Shown one piece after another: positions 1 through 9,931 of a stretch of 64,000 nucleotides of DNA. The number at the start of each line of letters is the position of its first letter. Positions within the stretch are counted from its first letter, which is position 1. This DNA is from Pseudomonas sediminis (GTDB lineage: Bacteria; Pseudomonadota; Gammaproteobacteria; Pseudomonadales; Pseudomonadaceae): assembly GCF_002741105.1 (NCBI RefSeq), contig NZ_NIQU01000002.1:496001-560000 (forward strand), read 5' to 3'. Under the pieces are notes generated by a model. It saw only the letters and a program-made list of their open reading frames with translations. It did not search any database and was not told the origin of the DNA. Both the position numbers and the translations under genes were made by a program.

Positions 1-421
1 CACCCTCAACACGTACCAGACGACGGATGTTGACGTTTTCGCCTACTTTGGCGACCAGAGCGGTACGCTCGGCTTCCTGAGCTTCGATCAGCGGAGCCGC
101 GTCGGTCAGCTTGTCAGCGAACGCCTTGTCCACGCTGCTGGTAACGAAATTCTTGAAGTCGTCCTGCAGGGCCAGGAAGTCGGTCTGCGAGTTAACTTCG
201 ATCAGCACGGCGGCCTTACCGTCGGCCTTGACGGCGATAGCGCCTTCAGCAGCAACGTTACCAGCCTTTTTGGCGGCCTTGATGGCGCCGGAAGCGCGCA
301 TATCGTCGATGGCTTTTTCGATGTCGCCGCCAGCCTTGGTCAAGGCCTTTTTGCAATCCATCATGCCTTCGCCGGTACGCTCGCGCAGTTCTTTAACCAG
401 TGCTGCAGTAATCTCTGCCAT
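1..421 (-). CDS. tsf: Elongation factor Ts, N-terminal part (cut by window edge)
   Basis: The reading frame starts at 421 with [20 protein letters not shown] and runs off the left edge. It contains the EF-Ts N-terminal UBA-like domain (MMDCKKAL) followed by the TDFVA-type motif, here NSQTDFLA, which contacts EF-Tu. EF-Ts exchanges GDP for GTP on EF-Tu in the cytoplasm. A GAGGA ribosome-binding site lies just upstream of the ATG. It is downstream of rpsB in the same direction, the usual rpsB-tsf order, with a strong hairpin between the two genes. Only about 140 residues are visible, so the C-terminal dimerisation part cannot be judged. Confidence 0.96.
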   Translation of the reverse strand, partial: MAEITAALVKELRERTGEGMMDCKKALTKAGGDIEKAIDDMRASGAIKAAKKAGNVAAEGAIAVKADGKAAVLIEVNSQTDFLALQDDFKNFVTSSVDKAFADKLTDAAPLIEAQEAERTALVAKVGENVNIRRLVRVEG

Positions 422-488
422 TTTGAAAATCCTCTCGGTAGGTCTTCAACCATCGCCCGCATCACGGACGATCAAATCTTTGAGTGGC

Positions 489-513
489 AAAAAGGGGGCC
501 TAGCCCCCTTTTT
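489..513 (-). terminator. Hairpin between rpsB and tsf (partial terminator/attenuator)
   Basis: A perfect hairpin with 11-bp arms (AAAAAGGGGGC and its complement) and a 3-nt loop lies 37 bp after the rpsB stop and ends in a run of T. It has the form of an intrinsic terminator but sits inside the rpsB-tsf transcription unit, so it probably attenuates tsf relative to rpsB or stabilises an rpsB-only transcript. The function is inferred; the structure is seen directly. Confidence 0.75.
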
Positions 514-549
514 GCACAGCGCGTAACGCTAGATGCTTAGCGTTACCGC

Positions 550-1293
550 TTAGCCTTCGGCGCTCTCGGCAGCCGCGGCTTCTTCGACGAACTCTTCAGT
601 GGCGCCGCCAGCATTGCTGCGACCACGGATCACGGCGTCGGCCATGGCACCCATGTACAGCTGGATGGCGCGGATGGCGTCGTCGTTACCCGGGATGATG
701 TAGTCAACGCCTTCCGGGCTGCTGTTGGTATCGACGATGCCGATAACCGGGATGCCCAGCTTGTTGGCTTCGGTGATAGCGATGCGCTCGTGGTCAACGT
801 CGATGACGAACAGTGCGTCCGGCAGGCCGCCCATGTCCTTGATACCGCCCAGGCTGCGATCCAGTTTTTCCAGATCACGCGAACGCATCAGGGCTTCTTT
901 CTTGGTCAGCTTAGCGAAAGTACCGTCCTGAGACTGAACTTCCAGCTCACGCAGACGCTTGATCGAGGCGCGGATGGTTTTGTAGTTGGTCAGCATGCCA
1001 CCCAACCAGCGGTGATCGACGAACGGCGAGCCGCAACGAGCAGCTTCTTCGCGAACGATCTTGCCAGCGGAACGCTTGGTGCCGACGAACAGGATCTTGT
1101 TCTTGCCAGCAGCCAGCTTCTCAACGAAAGCCTGAGCTTCGTTGAACATCGGCAGGGTTTTTTCGAGGTTGATGATGTGAATCTTGTTGCGCGCGCCGAA
1201 AATGTACTTGCCCATTTTCGGATTCCAGTAACGGGTCTGGTGGCCGAAGTGCACACCGGCCTTCAGCATATCGCGCATGTTGACTTGGGACAT
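550..1293 (-). CDS. rpsB: 30S ribosomal protein S2
   Basis: The 247-residue protein begins [20 protein letters not shown] and contains the S2 signatures [15 protein letters not shown] near the N-terminus and the [15 protein letters not shown] segment. It binds the 30S head/body junction and is needed for S1 recruitment. The open frame extends upstream to 1446, but the family start is the ATG at 1293, preceded by AAGGA at a good distance. The upstream 150 bp is a leader, where S2 autoregulation acts in gammaproteobacteria. It is followed by a hairpin and tsf. Confidence 0.97.
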   Translation of the reverse strand: MSQVNMRDMLKAGVHFGHQTRYWNPKMGKYIFGARNKIHIINLEKTLPMFNEAQAFVEKLAAGKNKILFVGTKRSAGKIVREEAARCGSPFVDHRWLGGMLTNYKTIRASIKRLRELEVQSQDGTFAKLTKKEALMRSRDLEKLDRSLGGIKDMGGLPDALFVIDVDHERIAITEANKLGIPVIGIVDTNSSPEGVDYIIPGNDDAIRAIQLYMGAMADAVIRGRSNAGGATEEFVEEAAAAESAEG

Positions 1294-1440
1294 GATAGTT
1301 CCTTGATAAGTCGGGTTAGGCCTCCACGCATCCCAGCTTCCAACCCTCGAACTTGTCGAAAGGCACCCAGGAAACCGTGTCGATACGTGTGTGGGTTTAA
1401 GCTTTCGGGCACTGATGCCCGTAAAGCGGCGCGTTTTATA
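1294..1440 (-). promoter_or_regulatory. rpsB leader and candidate promoter
   Basis: About 145 bp separate the rpsB ATG from a TGTGG-TATAAA box (minus strand, TATAAA at 1435-1440) that could be an extended -10. The transcribed part contains a GCGGGCATCAGTGCCCG-like hairpin (around 1410-1423). S2 is known to autoregulate through its mRNA leader in enteric bacteria; whether this leader folds that way was not tested. No convincing -35 was found. Confidence 0.4.
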
Positions 1441-1575
1441 CCACACAAAGCCAGCTCAGGCTACAAAAGCTGGCAAACAACGCAGCGACTCCCCAACGCG
1501 GTTACAGCGCCCTTTGGGGCTGAGACGGCGAAGCTGTTAATATGTCGCCCTTTCCGTCGCGCCTGAGAGCTTGAT

Positions 1576-2364
1576 ATGACCGTCACCATCAAATCCGCCG
1601 AAGAAATCGAGAAAATGCGCGTCGCTGGCCGCCTGGCCGCCGAAGTGCTGGAGATGATCGGTGAGCACGTCAAGCCAGGCGTCACCACTGAGGAAATCGA
1701 CCGCATCTGCCATGACTATATCGTCAACGTGCAGCAGGCGATTCCCGCCCCGCTCAACTACAAGGGTTTTCCCAAGTCGATCTGCACCTCGATCAACCAC
1801 GTGGTGTGCCACGGCATCCCCAACGACAAGCCACTGAAAGACGGCGATGTACTGAACATCGACGTGACCGTGATCAAGGACGGCTACCACGGCGATACCA
1901 GCAAGATGTTCATGGTCGGCAAAGTGGCCGAGTGGGCCGAGCGCCTGGCCAAGATCACCCAGGAATGCATGTATAAAGGCATCGAGCTGGTCAAACCGGG
2001 TACACGCCTCGGCGATATCGGCGAAGTGATCCAGAAGCACGCGGAAAAGAACGGTTTCTCCGTGGTCCGCGAATACTGCGGCCATGGCATTGGTGCGGTG
2101 TTCCACGAGGAGCCGCAGGTGCTGCATTACGGCAAGGCAGGCACCGGCATGGAGCTCAAGGAGGGCATGACCTTCACCATCGAGCCGATGATCAACCAGG
2201 GTCGCCCGGAAACCCGCCTGCTCGGCGACGGCTGGACCGCCATCACCAAGGACCGCAAACTCTCGGCGCAATGGGAGCACACCGTGCTGGTTACCGCCGA
2301 TGGCTACGAGATTTTCACCCTGCGCAGCGATGACACCATCGCGCGCACCTCAGCTGGCCACTGA
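1576..2364 (+). CDS. map: Methionine aminopeptidase, type I
   Basis: This 262-residue enzyme removes the initiator methionine from nascent proteins. All five metal ligands of the type I family can be placed: D96 and D107 ([16 protein letters not shown]), H170 (CGHGIG), E203 (IEPM) and E234 (WEHT), plus the substrate-binding H79 (VVCHGIP). The length is typical of the bacterial type Ia enzyme without an N-terminal extension. It is divergent from rpsB, a conserved arrangement in Pseudomonas, and is followed by a repeat palindrome and glnD. Confidence 0.97.
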   Translation: MTVTIKSAEEIEKMRVAGRLAAEVLEMIGEHVKPGVTTEEIDRICHDYIVNVQQAIPAPLNYKGFPKSICTSINHVVCHGIPNDKPLKDGDVLNIDVTVIKDGYHGDTSKMFMVGKVAEWAERLAKITQECMYKGIELVKPGTRLGDIGEVIQKHAEKNGFSVVREYCGHGIGAVFHEEPQVLHYGKAGTGMELKEGMTFTIEPMINQGRPETRLLGDGWTAITKDRKLSAQWEHTVLVTADGYEIFTLRSDDTIARTSAGH

Positions 2365-2366
2365 CT

Positions 2367-2422
2367 CGTAGGGTGCGCCATGCGCACCATGAATTGAAAC
2401 GGTGCGCACGACGCACCCTACG
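2367..2422. repeat. GTAGGGTGCGC-type intergenic palindrome
   Basis: Two 22-bp arms (2367-2388 and 2401-2422) match as an inverted repeat at 20 of 22 positions around a 12-nt loop. The same sequence family recurs at 34145-34204, and as fragments near 24450 and 35570. It fills the map-glnD spacer, so it may fold in the mRNA. The glnD frame stays open through it, but that extension is not coding. Confidence 0.8.
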
Positions 2423-2447
2423 AACCCTTGATAAGGAAGGCAACTGC

Positions 2448-5147
2448 ATGCCGCAGATGGACCCCGAACTGTTTGACCGCGGTCAGTTCCAGGCCGAGCT
2501 GGCGTTAAAATCCAGCCCCATCGCCGCATTCAAGAAAGCCATCCGCGGTGCGCATGAGGTGCTCGATGCGCGCTTTCGCGACGGCCGCGACATTCGCCGC
2601 CTGGTCGAAGACCGCGCCTGGCTCGTCGATCAGATCCTGCAGGAAGCCTGGAAGCGCTTCACCTGGAGCGAGGACGCCGACATCGCCCTGCTCGCGGTCG
2701 GCGGCTACGGCCGTGGCGAGTTGCACCCCTATTCGGACATCGACCTGCTGATCCTGCTCGACAGCAGCGACCACGAAATCTTCCGCGAGCCCATCGAAGG
2801 CTTTCTCACGCTGCTATGGGACATCGGCCTGGAGGTCGGCCAGAGCGTGCGCTCGGTCGATGAATGCGCCGAGGAGGCACGCGCTGACCTGACGGTGATC
2901 ACCAACCTGATGGAAAGCCGCACCATCGCCGGCCCAGAGCACCTGCGCCAGCGCATGCAGCAGGTGACCAGCACCGACGCCATGTGGCCGAGCAAGCACT
3001 TCTATCTGGCCAAGCGCGAAGAACGCAAAGCCCGCCATGGCAAGTACAACGACACCGAGTACAACCTCGAACCCAACGTCAAAGGCTCGCCGGGTGGTTT
3101 GCGCGACATCCAGACCGTGCTCTGGGTCGCGCGCCGCCAGTTCGGCACGCTCAACCTGCAGGCCCTAGTCGGCCAGGGCTTTCTGCTGGAAAGCGAGTAC
3201 GCCCTGCTCTCCTCCAGCCAGGAGTTCTTGTGGAAGGTACGCTACGCCCTGCACATGCTCGCCGGACGCGCCGAGGACCGCCTGCTGTTCGATTACCAGG
3301 TGAAGATCGCCGCCCTGTTCGGCTATCAGGACGGTGACGGCAAGCGCAGCATCGAACACTTCATGCAGAAGTATTACCGCGTGGTGATGGGGATTTCCGA
3401 ACTCTCGGATTTGATCAACCAGCACTTCGAGGAAGTCATCCTGCGTGCCGGCGAAAGTGGCCCGGCAACGCCGTTGAACAGCCGCTTCCAGGTGCGCGAC
3501 CGCTACATCGAGGTCACCCACCCCAACGTCTTCAAGCGCACGCCCTTCGCCATCATCGAAATCTTCGTACTGATGGCGCAGCACCCTGAGATCAAGGGCG
3601 TACGTGCCGACAGCATCCGCCTGCTGCGCGACAGCCGCCACCTGATCGACGACGACTTCCGCAAGGACATTCGCAACACCAGCCTGTTCATCGAACTGTT
3701 CAAGTGCCGCGAGGGCATTCACCGCAACCTGCGGCGGATGAACCGCTACGGCATTCTCGGCCGTTACCTGCCGGAGTTCGGTCATATCGTCGGGCAGATG
3801 CAGCACGACCTGTTCCACATTTATACGGTCGACGCGCACACGCTCAACCTGATCAAGCACCTGCGCAAGTTCCGCTGGCCGGAACTGGCAGAGAAATTCC
3901 CGCTGGCCAGCAAACTGATCGACAAGCTGCCCAAGCCGGAACTGATCTATCTCGCCGGCCTGTATCACGACATCGGCAAGGGCCGTGGTGGTGACCATTC
4001 GGAGCTGGGCGCCGTGGACGCCGAGGCCTTCGCCCGCCGCCATCACCTGCCGGCCTGGGACAGCGCGCTGATCGTCTGGCTGGTGCAGCACCACCTGGTG
4101 ATGTCCACCACTGCACAGCGCAAGGACCTTTCCGACCCACAGGTGATCCACGACTTCGCCCAGTTCGTCGGCGACCAGACGCACCTGGACTACCTCTACG
4201 TGCTGACCGTGGCCGACATCAACGCCACCAACCCCAGCCTGTGGAACTCCTGGCGCGCCAGCCTGCTGCGCCAGCTCTACACCGAGACCAAGCGCGCCCT
4301 GCGCCGCGGCCTGGAAAACCCGCTGGACCGCGAAGAACAGATTCGCCAGACCCAGAGCGCGGCCCTGGACGCCCTGGTACGCGGCGGTACCGACCCGGAT
4401 GATGCCGAACAACTGTGGAGCCAGCTCGGCGACGACTACTTCCTGCGCCACACCGCCACTGACGTAGCCTGGCACACCGATGCCATTCTCCAGCATCCCA
4501 ACGATGGTGGCCCGCTGGTGTTGATGAAGGAAACCACCCAGCGCGAATTCGAGGGCGGCACGCAGATATTCATCTACGCGCCGGACCAGCATGACTTCTT
4601 CGCCGTGACCGTGGCCGCGATGAGCCAGCTCAACCTGAATATTCACGACGCGCGGATCATCACCTCCACCAGCCAATTCACCCTCGACACCTACGTGGTG
4701 CTGGATGCCGACGGCGGCTCCATCGGTAACAACCCCGCGCGTATCCAGCAGATTCGCGAAGGCCTGATCGAAGCGCTGAAGAACCCGGACGACTACCCGA
4801 CCATCATTCAGCGCCGCGTACCGCGCCAGCTCAAGCATTTCGCCTTCGCGCCGCAGGTGACCATCCACAACGACGCGCAGCGCCCGGTGACCATCCTCGA
4901 GCTGACCGCACCGGACCGCCCCGGCCTGCTGGCGCGAATCGGGCGCATCTTCCTCGAGTACGACCTGTCACTGCAGAACGCCAAGATCGCCACCCTGGGC
5001 GAGCGCGTCGAGGACGTGTTCTTCGTCACCGACGCCAACAACCAGCCGCTGTCCGACCCCGAGCTCTGCGCGCGCCTGCAGGAAACCATCGTCCGCCGCC
5101 TGTCAGAGCCGAGCATTCAGCCGCAGAGTCTGCAGATAAACATTTGA
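2448..5147 (+). CDS. glnD: Bifunctional PII uridylyltransferase/uridylyl-removing enzyme
   Basis: GlnD senses glutamine and adds or removes UMP on PII proteins, setting nitrogen status. The 899-residue protein shows the nucleotidyltransferase motif [15 protein letters not shown] at 85-99, the HD hydrolase motif [13 protein letters not shown] with H507/D508, and two C-terminal ACT domains starting near 708 ([11 protein letters not shown]) and 815 ([14 protein letters not shown]). The start at 2448 (MPQMDPELF) is chosen because AAGGAAGG precedes it and the 25 residues upstream would be encoded by a repeat palindrome. It is followed 37 bp later by dapC. Confidence 0.97.
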   Translation: MPQMDPELFDRGQFQAELALKSSPIAAFKKAIRGAHEVLDARFRDGRDIRRLVEDRAWLVDQILQEAWKRFTWSEDADIALLAVGGYGRGELHPYSDIDLLILLDSSDHEIFREPIEGFLTLLWDIGLEVGQSVRSVDECAEEARADLTVITNLMESRTIAGPEHLRQRMQQVTSTDAMWPSKHFYLAKREERKARHGKYNDTEYNLEPNVKGSPGGLRDIQTVLWVARRQFGTLNLQALVGQGFLLESEYALLSSSQEFLWKVRYALHMLAGRAEDRLLFDYQVKIAALFGYQDGDGKRSIEHFMQKYYRVVMGISELSDLINQHFEEVILRAGESGPATPLNSRFQVRDRYIEVTHPNVFKRTPFAIIEIFVLMAQHPEIKGVRADSIRLLRDSRHLIDDDFRKDIRNTSLFIELFKCREGIHRNLRRMNRYGILGRYLPEFGHIVGQMQHDLFHIYTVDAHTLNLIKHLRKFRWPELAEKFPLASKLIDKLPKPELIYLAGLYHDIGKGRGGDHSELGAVDAEAFARRHHLPAWDSALIVWLVQHHLVMSTTAQRKDLSDPQVIHDFAQFVGDQTHLDYLYVLTVADINATNPSLWNSWRASLLRQLYTETKRALRRGLENPLDREEQIRQTQSAALDALVRGGTDPDDAEQLWSQLGDDYFLRHTATDVAWHTDAILQHPNDGGPLVLMKETTQREFEGGTQIFIYAPDQHDFFAVTVAAMSQLNLNIHDARIITSTSQFTLDTYVVLDADGGSIGNNPARIQQIREGLIEALKNPDDYPTIIQRRVPRQLKHFAFAPQVTIHNDAQRPVTILELTAPDRPGLLARIGRIFLEYDLSLQNAKIATLGERVEDVFFVTDANNQPLSDPELCARLQETIVRRLSEPSIQPQSLQINI

Positions 5148-5184
5148 TCGAGCCGCCCCGCTTTCCGACGTACACGAGATAACG

Positions 5185-6381
5185 ATGAATCCAGCCCTCG
5201 ACCAGCTCCAGCCCTACCCCTTCGAGAAACTGCGCGAACTGCTCGGCAGCGTACAACCGGCCGCCGACAAGCGTCCGATCGCGCTGTCCATCGGCGAACC
5301 CAAGCATCGCTCGCCGGACTTCGTCGGCCAGGCGCTGACCGCCAACCTCGACAAGCTCGCCGTCTACCCGACCACGCTCGGTCTGCCAGAGCTGCGCCAG
5401 AGCATCGCCACCTGGTGCGAGCGCCGTTTCGGTGTGCCCGGCGGCTGGCTGGATGCTGCGCGCCACGTGCTGCCGGTCAATGGCACGCGCGAAGCGCTGT
5501 TCGCCTTCACCCAGGCGGTGGTCGACCGCAACGCCAAGGGCCTGGTGATCAGCCCCAACCCCTTCTATCAGATCTACGAAGGTGCGGCCTTCCTCGCCGG
5601 TGCCGAGCCACACTACCTGCCGTGCCTGGAAGCCCATGGCTTCAACCCGGACTTCGATGCCGTGCCGGCCGAGACCTGGAAGCGCTGCCAGATACTGTTC
5701 CTCTGCTCGCCGGGCAACCCCACGGGTGCATTGATCCCGGTCGAGACACTGAAGAAACTGATCGCCCTGGCTGACGAGCACGACTTCGTCATCGCCGCCG
5801 ACGAGTGCTACAGCGAGCTGTATTTCGATGAAGACGCACCGCCGCCCGGCCTGCTCAGCGCCTGCGCCGAGCTGGGTCGCAGCGATTTCGCCCGTTGCGT
5901 GGTGTTCCACAGTCTGTCCAAGCGTTCCAACCTGCCGGGGCTGCGCTCAGGCTTCGTCGCCGGTGACGCCAGCATCCTCAAGCACTTCTTGCTGTACCGC
6001 ACCTACCACGGCTGCGCCATGCCGGTACAAACCCAGCTGGCCAGCGTTACCGCCTGGAACGACGAAGCGCACGTACGCGCCAACCGCGATATGTACCGCG
6101 AGAAGTTCGCCGCCGTGCTGGACATCCTCGCCCCGGTGATGGACGTGCAGCGTCCGGATGGTGGCTTCTACCTGTGGGCACGCACCCCGGGTGATGACAC
6201 CCTGTTCACCCGCGACCTGTTCGCCGCCGAGCACGTTACCGTAGTGCCGGGCTCGTACCTGTCGCGCGAAGTGAACGGCGTCAACCCTGGCGCCGGCCGT
6301 GTACGCATGGCGCTGGTTGCACCACTGGCCGAGTGCATCGAAGCCGCCGAGCGCATCGCCCGCTTCATTCGCGGCGCCTGA
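5185..6381 (+). CDS. dapC: Succinyldiaminopimelate transaminase
   Basis: This is a PLP-dependent class I/II aminotransferase of 398 residues. The PLP lysine lies in SLSKRSNLPG (K246) and the NPTG motif is present (CSPGNPTGAL). The opening MNPALDQLQPYPFEKLR and the position directly after glnD match DapC of pseudomonads, which makes N-succinyl-LL-2,6-diaminopimelate from the keto precursor in lysine and peptidoglycan synthesis. dapD and dapE, the flanking steps, are in this window at 8.7 and 14.3 kb. It ends before a palindrome that may stop transcription. Confidence 0.93.
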   Translation: MNPALDQLQPYPFEKLRELLGSVQPAADKRPIALSIGEPKHRSPDFVGQALTANLDKLAVYPTTLGLPELRQSIATWCERRFGVPGGWLDAARHVLPVNGTREALFAFTQAVVDRNAKGLVISPNPFYQIYEGAAFLAGAEPHYLPCLEAHGFNPDFDAVPAETWKRCQILFLCSPGNPTGALIPVETLKKLIALADEHDFVIAADECYSELYFDEDAPPPGLLSACAELGRSDFARCVVFHSLSKRSNLPGLRSGFVAGDASILKHFLLYRTYHGCAMPVQTQLASVTAWNDEAHVRANRDMYREKFAAVLDILAPVMDVQRPDGGFYLWARTPGDDTLFTRDLFAAEHVTVVPGSYLSREVNGVNPGAGRVRMALVAPLAECIEAAERIARFIRGA

Positions 6382-6397
6382 GCGACTTCAGAAGCAG

Positions 6398-6454
6398 TCG
6401 CGGCTAAAGCCCCTCCCACAGCTAATTGATTTGTAGGAGGGGCTTTAGCCGCGA
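6398..6454. repeat. Perfect palindrome between convergent genes
   Basis: Arms of 19 bp at 6398-6416 and 6436-6454 are perfectly complementary around a 19-nt spacer. The sequence (CGGCTAAAGCCCCTCC core) belongs to the widespread Pseudomonas 'GTAGGAGCGGC' intergenic repeat group also seen at 11157-11220 and 25348-25381. Lying between the ends of dapC and the antiporter gene, it could act as a bidirectional terminator. Confidence 0.8.
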
Positions 6455-6465
6455 GCCTCTAACTC

Positions 6466-6528
6466 CGTAGCCCGGATGCAATCCGGGGATAGCCCGCCCA
6501 AGGCCTCCCAGATTGCATCCGGGCTACG
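6466..6528. repeat. GTAGCCCGGATGCAATCCGGG REP-type palindrome
   Basis: Inverted arms beginning GTAGCCCGGATGCAAT and its complement are separated by about 22 nt. This is one of six copies or part-copies in the window (also 16825, 32512, 34080, 35605 and 43721). It sits directly after the preceding palindrome in the dapC/antiporter gap. Confidence 0.85.
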
Positions 6529-6540
6529 CCTATCTGTGAC

Positions 6541-8175
6541 TCAACTCTTGTGCAGGCGCGCCTCGGCGATATCCAGATCGCGCAGGATCTCGGTCAGCAT
6601 ATCGTCATCCAGTTCATTGTCCTTGCGCATGCGATACAGCTCCAGCCGCTGGGTGCGCAGCGCCTGCAGGCGCAAGCGATACTCCAGGCGATCCACTTCA
6701 CGCTGCTGCTCGCGTGCTTCGTCGCCATCATGGGCGCGCTCCAGCAGATCACGGTATTCGCTCATCAGTCGCGCCTTCACCTCCACCGAGGTGATCGCGC
6801 CCTCGGCATCGGCCGCGCGCTCATCTTCCGACTCCAGGTAGCGAATCGCCGACTCCAGCATCAGCGCACGGTGGCGATTGAGTTCACGCTCGCGCAGGGC
6901 GGCGTTGTCCTGCGGAAGTCGCGGCAGGAGGCGCGGCAAGGCCACGCTGGCCACCAGCAGCGACAGTAGGATCACCCCAGCAGCGATCAGAATCAGCAGA
7001 TCGCGCTGCGGAAACGCCTGCCCGTTGTTGAGCAGCAACGGCAGCGACATCACCCCCGCCAGCGTCACCGCACCGCGTACCCCGCCTAACGTCAGCACCG
7101 CACTCAGGGCGACACGCGATTGCCCGGCAAAACGCGTCGGCTCTCCACGCAGGCGACGCACCGCACCGGACACCCGCCAGTAGCTGTAGACCCAGACGAA
7201 GCGCAGCAGCATGAGCACCGCATAGATCGCCAGCACCATGCCGGCCGCTTCCAGGGCAAACGACCAGGACGCTGCGTGCTCGCCCAATGCCGCATTGAGG
7301 ATGTCGGGTAACTGCAGGCCCAGCAGCAGGAAGATCAGGCCGTTGAAGGTGAACTCCAGCAAGGCCCAGACACTGCGATTGAGCATCCTCGTGGACGTTT
7401 GCCGCGGCAGCAGATCGAGACGGCTCTGCATCATCCCTGCCGCGACTGCCGACAGAATACCGGACAACCCCAGGTGCTCGGCCGCCACATAAGCGGCGAA
7501 CGGCAACAGCAGAAGCAGCAGCACGTGCGGCGCCGGGTCTTCCCAGCCGCGAGCGATCATCCAGGCGCGCAAGCGCCCCAACATGTAACTGAGCGCGACA
7601 CCGATGGCCAGTCCGCCACAGGCCACCAGCACGAACTGCAGGCTGGCATCGGTGATCGAGAACACGCCGGTGAGGGTCGCAGCCACCGCGAACTTGAACG
7701 CCACCAGGCCAGAGGCATCGTTCATCAGCGCTTCGCCCTGCAGCAGGTTGTTCAAGGTGCTCGGCAAACGGCCGTGGGTGATCGCCGCCACAGCCACCGC
7801 ATCGGTTGGAGACAGCACGGCAGCCAGGGCGAAGCAGGCAGCCAGCGGCACCTGCGGCAACAGCCAGTGGATGAAGTGGCCAGCACCAAGGATGGTGAAA
7901 AACACCAGTGCGAAGGCCAGTAGCAGTATCGGCGTGCGCAACTGGCGAAACTGCCCCTTGGGCATGCGCCAGCCATCGACGAACAGCAACGGCGGGATGA
8001 ACAGCAGCAGAAACAACTCGGGATCGAGCCGCACATGCAGCCCCAACACGGGAATCGCCAGCAGCGCACCGATCAGAATCTGCAGCAGCGGCAGTGGCAG
8101 GGGAATGAACTGGGCGGTAATGCGGGTGCCACTGACCACCAGCAACATGGTCAGAATGGTGTAGAGCAATTGCAT
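6541..8175 (-). CDS. Na+/H+ antiporter, CPA1 family
   Basis: The 544-residue protein has about 12 hydrophobic segments in the first 400 residues and a charged C-terminal tail (about 430-544) rich in Arg/Glu that probably lies in the cytoplasm. Conserved family residues appear as SPTDAVAVA (122-130) and NDASG (152-156), which carry the ion-binding Asp residues. It would expel Na+ for H+ across the inner membrane. The start at 8175 (MQLLYTILTMLL) is preferred over an upstream ATG at 8271 because the latter adds an Arg-rich non-family segment. Confidence 0.88.
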   Translation of the reverse strand: MQLLYTILTMLLVVSGTRITAQFIPLPLPLLQILIGALLAIPVLGLHVRLDPELFLLLFIPPLLFVDGWRMPKGQFRQLRTPILLLAFALVFFTILGAGHFIHWLLPQVPLAACFALAAVLSPTDAVAVAAITHGRLPSTLNNLLQGEALMNDASGLVAFKFAVAATLTGVFSITDASLQFVLVACGGLAIGVALSYMLGRLRAWMIARGWEDPAPHVLLLLLLPFAAYVAAEHLGLSGILSAVAAGMMQSRLDLLPRQTSTRMLNRSVWALLEFTFNGLIFLLLGLQLPDILNAALGEHAASWSFALEAAGMVLAIYAVLMLLRFVWVYSYWRVSGAVRRLRGEPTRFAGQSRVALSAVLTLGGVRGAVTLAGVMSLPLLLNNGQAFPQRDLLILIAAGVILLSLLVASVALPRLLPRLPQDNAALRERELNRHRALMLESAIRYLESEDERAADAEGAITSVEVKARLMSEYRDLLERAHDGDEAREQQREVDRLEYRLRLQALRTQRLELYRMRKDNELDDDMLTEILRDLDIAEARLHKS

Positions 8176-8327
8176 GGCGTGGAACCGGCGGGAACGAGCG
8201 GGAGGCCGTGATTCTAGCGCCGTAACACATCGCAGCGACAGCCACCGCCATGCAAGGACACGACGTGGCATAATGGCCCGCCGTATTTACCGGACCTTCC
8301 GGCACGCCACTCATCAGAGGAAGATCA

Positions 8328-8675
8328 ATGAGTTACGTCCTGTATGGCATCAAGGCCTGCGACACGATGAAAAAGGCCAGAACCTGGCTCGATGAACACC
8401 AGGTCGACTATGCCTTTCACGACTACAAGAGCGTCGGAATCGACCGTGCAAACCTGGAAAAGTGGTGCAACGAGCATGGCTGGCAGACCATCCTGAACCG
8501 TGCAGGCACCACCTTCCGCAAACTGGACGACGCGCAGAAAGCCGATCTCGACCAGGCCAAGGCCATCGAACTGATGCTGGCCCAGCCATCGATGATCAAG
8601 CGCCCGGTACTCGACCTGGGCGACAAGACCCTGGTCGGCTTCAAGCCGGATAACTACCAAGCCGCGCTGGCCTGA
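8328..8675 (+). CDS. ArsC-family (YffB-like) thiol reductase
   Basis: This 115-residue protein has the ArsC/Spx thioredoxin-like fold signature. It opens with YVLYGIKACDTMKKA carrying the active-site C11, continues through a TFRKLDD segment and ends with the SMIKRPVLD cis-proline motif. In the YffB group the substrate is not firmly known; glutathione-dependent reduction has been proposed. True arsenate reductase is less likely because no ars genes are near. An AGAGGAAG ribosome site lies just before the ATG. dapD follows 38 bp later and may be co-transcribed. Confidence 0.85.
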   Translation: MSYVLYGIKACDTMKKARTWLDEHQVDYAFHDYKSVGIDRANLEKWCNEHGWQTILNRAGTTFRKLDDAQKADLDQAKAIELMLAQPSMIKRPVLDLGDKTLVGFKPDNYQAALA

Positions 8676-8713
8676 TCACTCTCACCCGATTTCGTTGCAA
8701 GGAACCCATCTTA

Positions 8714-9748
8714 ATGAGCACCTCCCTTTACAGCATCGCCTTTGGTGTTGGCACCCAGAACCGCCAGGGCAACTGGCTGGAAGTCTTCTACGCCCTGCCG
8801 CTGCTCAACCCGGCCAGCGAGCTGGTGGCCAAGGCCGCCGAGAAGCTCGGCTATCAAGGCGGCAACCAGGCCATCACCTTTACCACTGCGCAAGCCGCCG
8901 ATCTGGCCGAAGCCCTGAAAGGCGTGGATGCTGCTCAAGCGGCGCTACTGACCCGCCTGGCCGAAAGCCACAACCCGCTGGTCGCCACCTTCCTGGCTGA
9001 AGATGCCGCGCTGACCAGCACCCCGGAGGCCTACCTCAAACTGCACCTGCTGTCGCATCGCCTGGTCAAGCCTCACGGCCTGAGCCTGGCAGGCATCTTC
9101 CCGCTGCTGCCCAACGTCGCCTGGACCAGCCAGGGCGCTGTCGACCTGAACGAGCTGGCCGAGCGCCAACTGGAAGCGCGCCTCAAAGGCGAGCTGCTGG
9201 AAGTGTTCTCGGTGGACAAGTTCCCGAAAATGACCGACTACGTGGTACCGGCCGGCGTGCGTATCGCCGATAGCGCCCGTGTGCGCCTGGGCGCCTATAT
9301 CGGCGAAGGCACCACCGTGATGCACGAAGGCTTCGTCAACTTCAACGGCGGCACCGAAGGCCCGGGCATGATCGAAGGCCGCGTTTCCGCTGGTGTATTC
9401 GTCGGCAAAGGTTCGGACCTGGGCGGCGGCTGCTCGACTATGGGTACCCTGTCCGGTGGTGGCAACATCATTATCAGCGTCGGCGAAGGCTGCCTGATCG
9501 GTGCCAACGCCGGTATCGGTATCCCGCTGGGCGACCGCAACACCGTCGAAGCCGGCCTGTACATCACCGCCGGCACCAAGGTGAACCTGCTCGACGAGGG
9601 CAACGCCCTGGTCAAGGTGGTCAAGGCACGCGACCTGGCTGGCCAGCCGGATCTGCTGTTCCGTCGCAACTCGCTGACCGGCGCCGTGGAGTGCAAGACC
9701 CACAAGTCGGCTATCGAGCTGAACGAAGCCCTGCACGCCCACAACTGA
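8714..9748 (+). CDS. dapD: Tetrahydrodipicolinate N-succinyltransferase
   Basis: DapD transfers succinyl from succinyl-CoA to tetrahydrodipicolinate, committing flux to the succinylase lysine/DAP route. The 344-residue form is the long DapD of pseudomonads and actinobacteria. The C-terminal half shows the left-handed beta-helix hexapeptide pattern (VRLGAYIGEGTTVMHEGFVN, then GVFVGKGSDLGGGCSTMGTLSGGG). An AAGGA site precedes the start. The stop codon touches the left arm of the inverted-repeat element at 9748. Confidence 0.95.
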   Translation: MSTSLYSIAFGVGTQNRQGNWLEVFYALPLLNPASELVAKAAEKLGYQGGNQAITFTTAQAADLAEALKGVDAAQAALLTRLAESHNPLVATFLAEDAALTSTPEAYLKLHLLSHRLVKPHGLSLAGIFPLLPNVAWTSQGAVDLNELAERQLEARLKGELLEVFSVDKFPKMTDYVVPAGVRIADSARVRLGAYIGEGTTVMHEGFVNFNGGTEGPGMIEGRVSAGVFVGKGSDLGGGCSTMGTLSGGGNIIISVGEGCLIGANAGIGIPLGDRNTVEAGLYITAGTKVNLLDEGNALVKVVKARDLAGQPDLLFRRNSLTGAVECKTHKSAIELNEALHAHN

Positions 9749-9903
9749 AAAGTTGGTTTAACGCTGCTGCGCTAGCCCATACTGCGTAGCAATAAGGCTC
9801 GGATCGGTCATTCAGATCAGTAAAGTCGCCCGCGACTCCGACCGTTCCTCGCCTTATTGCGCCTTGTCTGGCCTTCGCTCGCTAGACGTTAAACCCAACT
9901 TTT
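9748..9903. repeat. 156-bp element with nested inverted repeats
   Basis: The outer arms AAAAGTTGGTTTAACG (9748-9763) and its complement (9887-9903, with one extra base) bracket an inner pair GCAATAAGGC (9789-9798) and GCCTTATTGC (9851-9860). It overlaps the dapD stop codon and fills most of the dapD-csdA gap. I see no clear target-site repeat. It could be a mobile intergenic repeat or a structured RNA between two genes read in the same direction. Confidence 0.7.
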
Positions 9904-9931
9904 AACCGCCGGATGATCTCTGGAAGCATCC

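Noticed and set aside
111..503. 130-codon plus-strand frame across the tsf start
   Set aside because: It is antisense to EF-Ts, Ser/Ala-rich and without similarity.
3165..4868. 567-codon open frame antisense to glnD
   Set aside because: Same composition effect; glnD has all its domains on the other strand.
6884..8314. 476-codon open frame overlapping the Na+/H+ antiporter in another frame of the same strand
   Set aside because: It lacks hydrophobic helices and is a frame-shifted reading of the antiporter gene.
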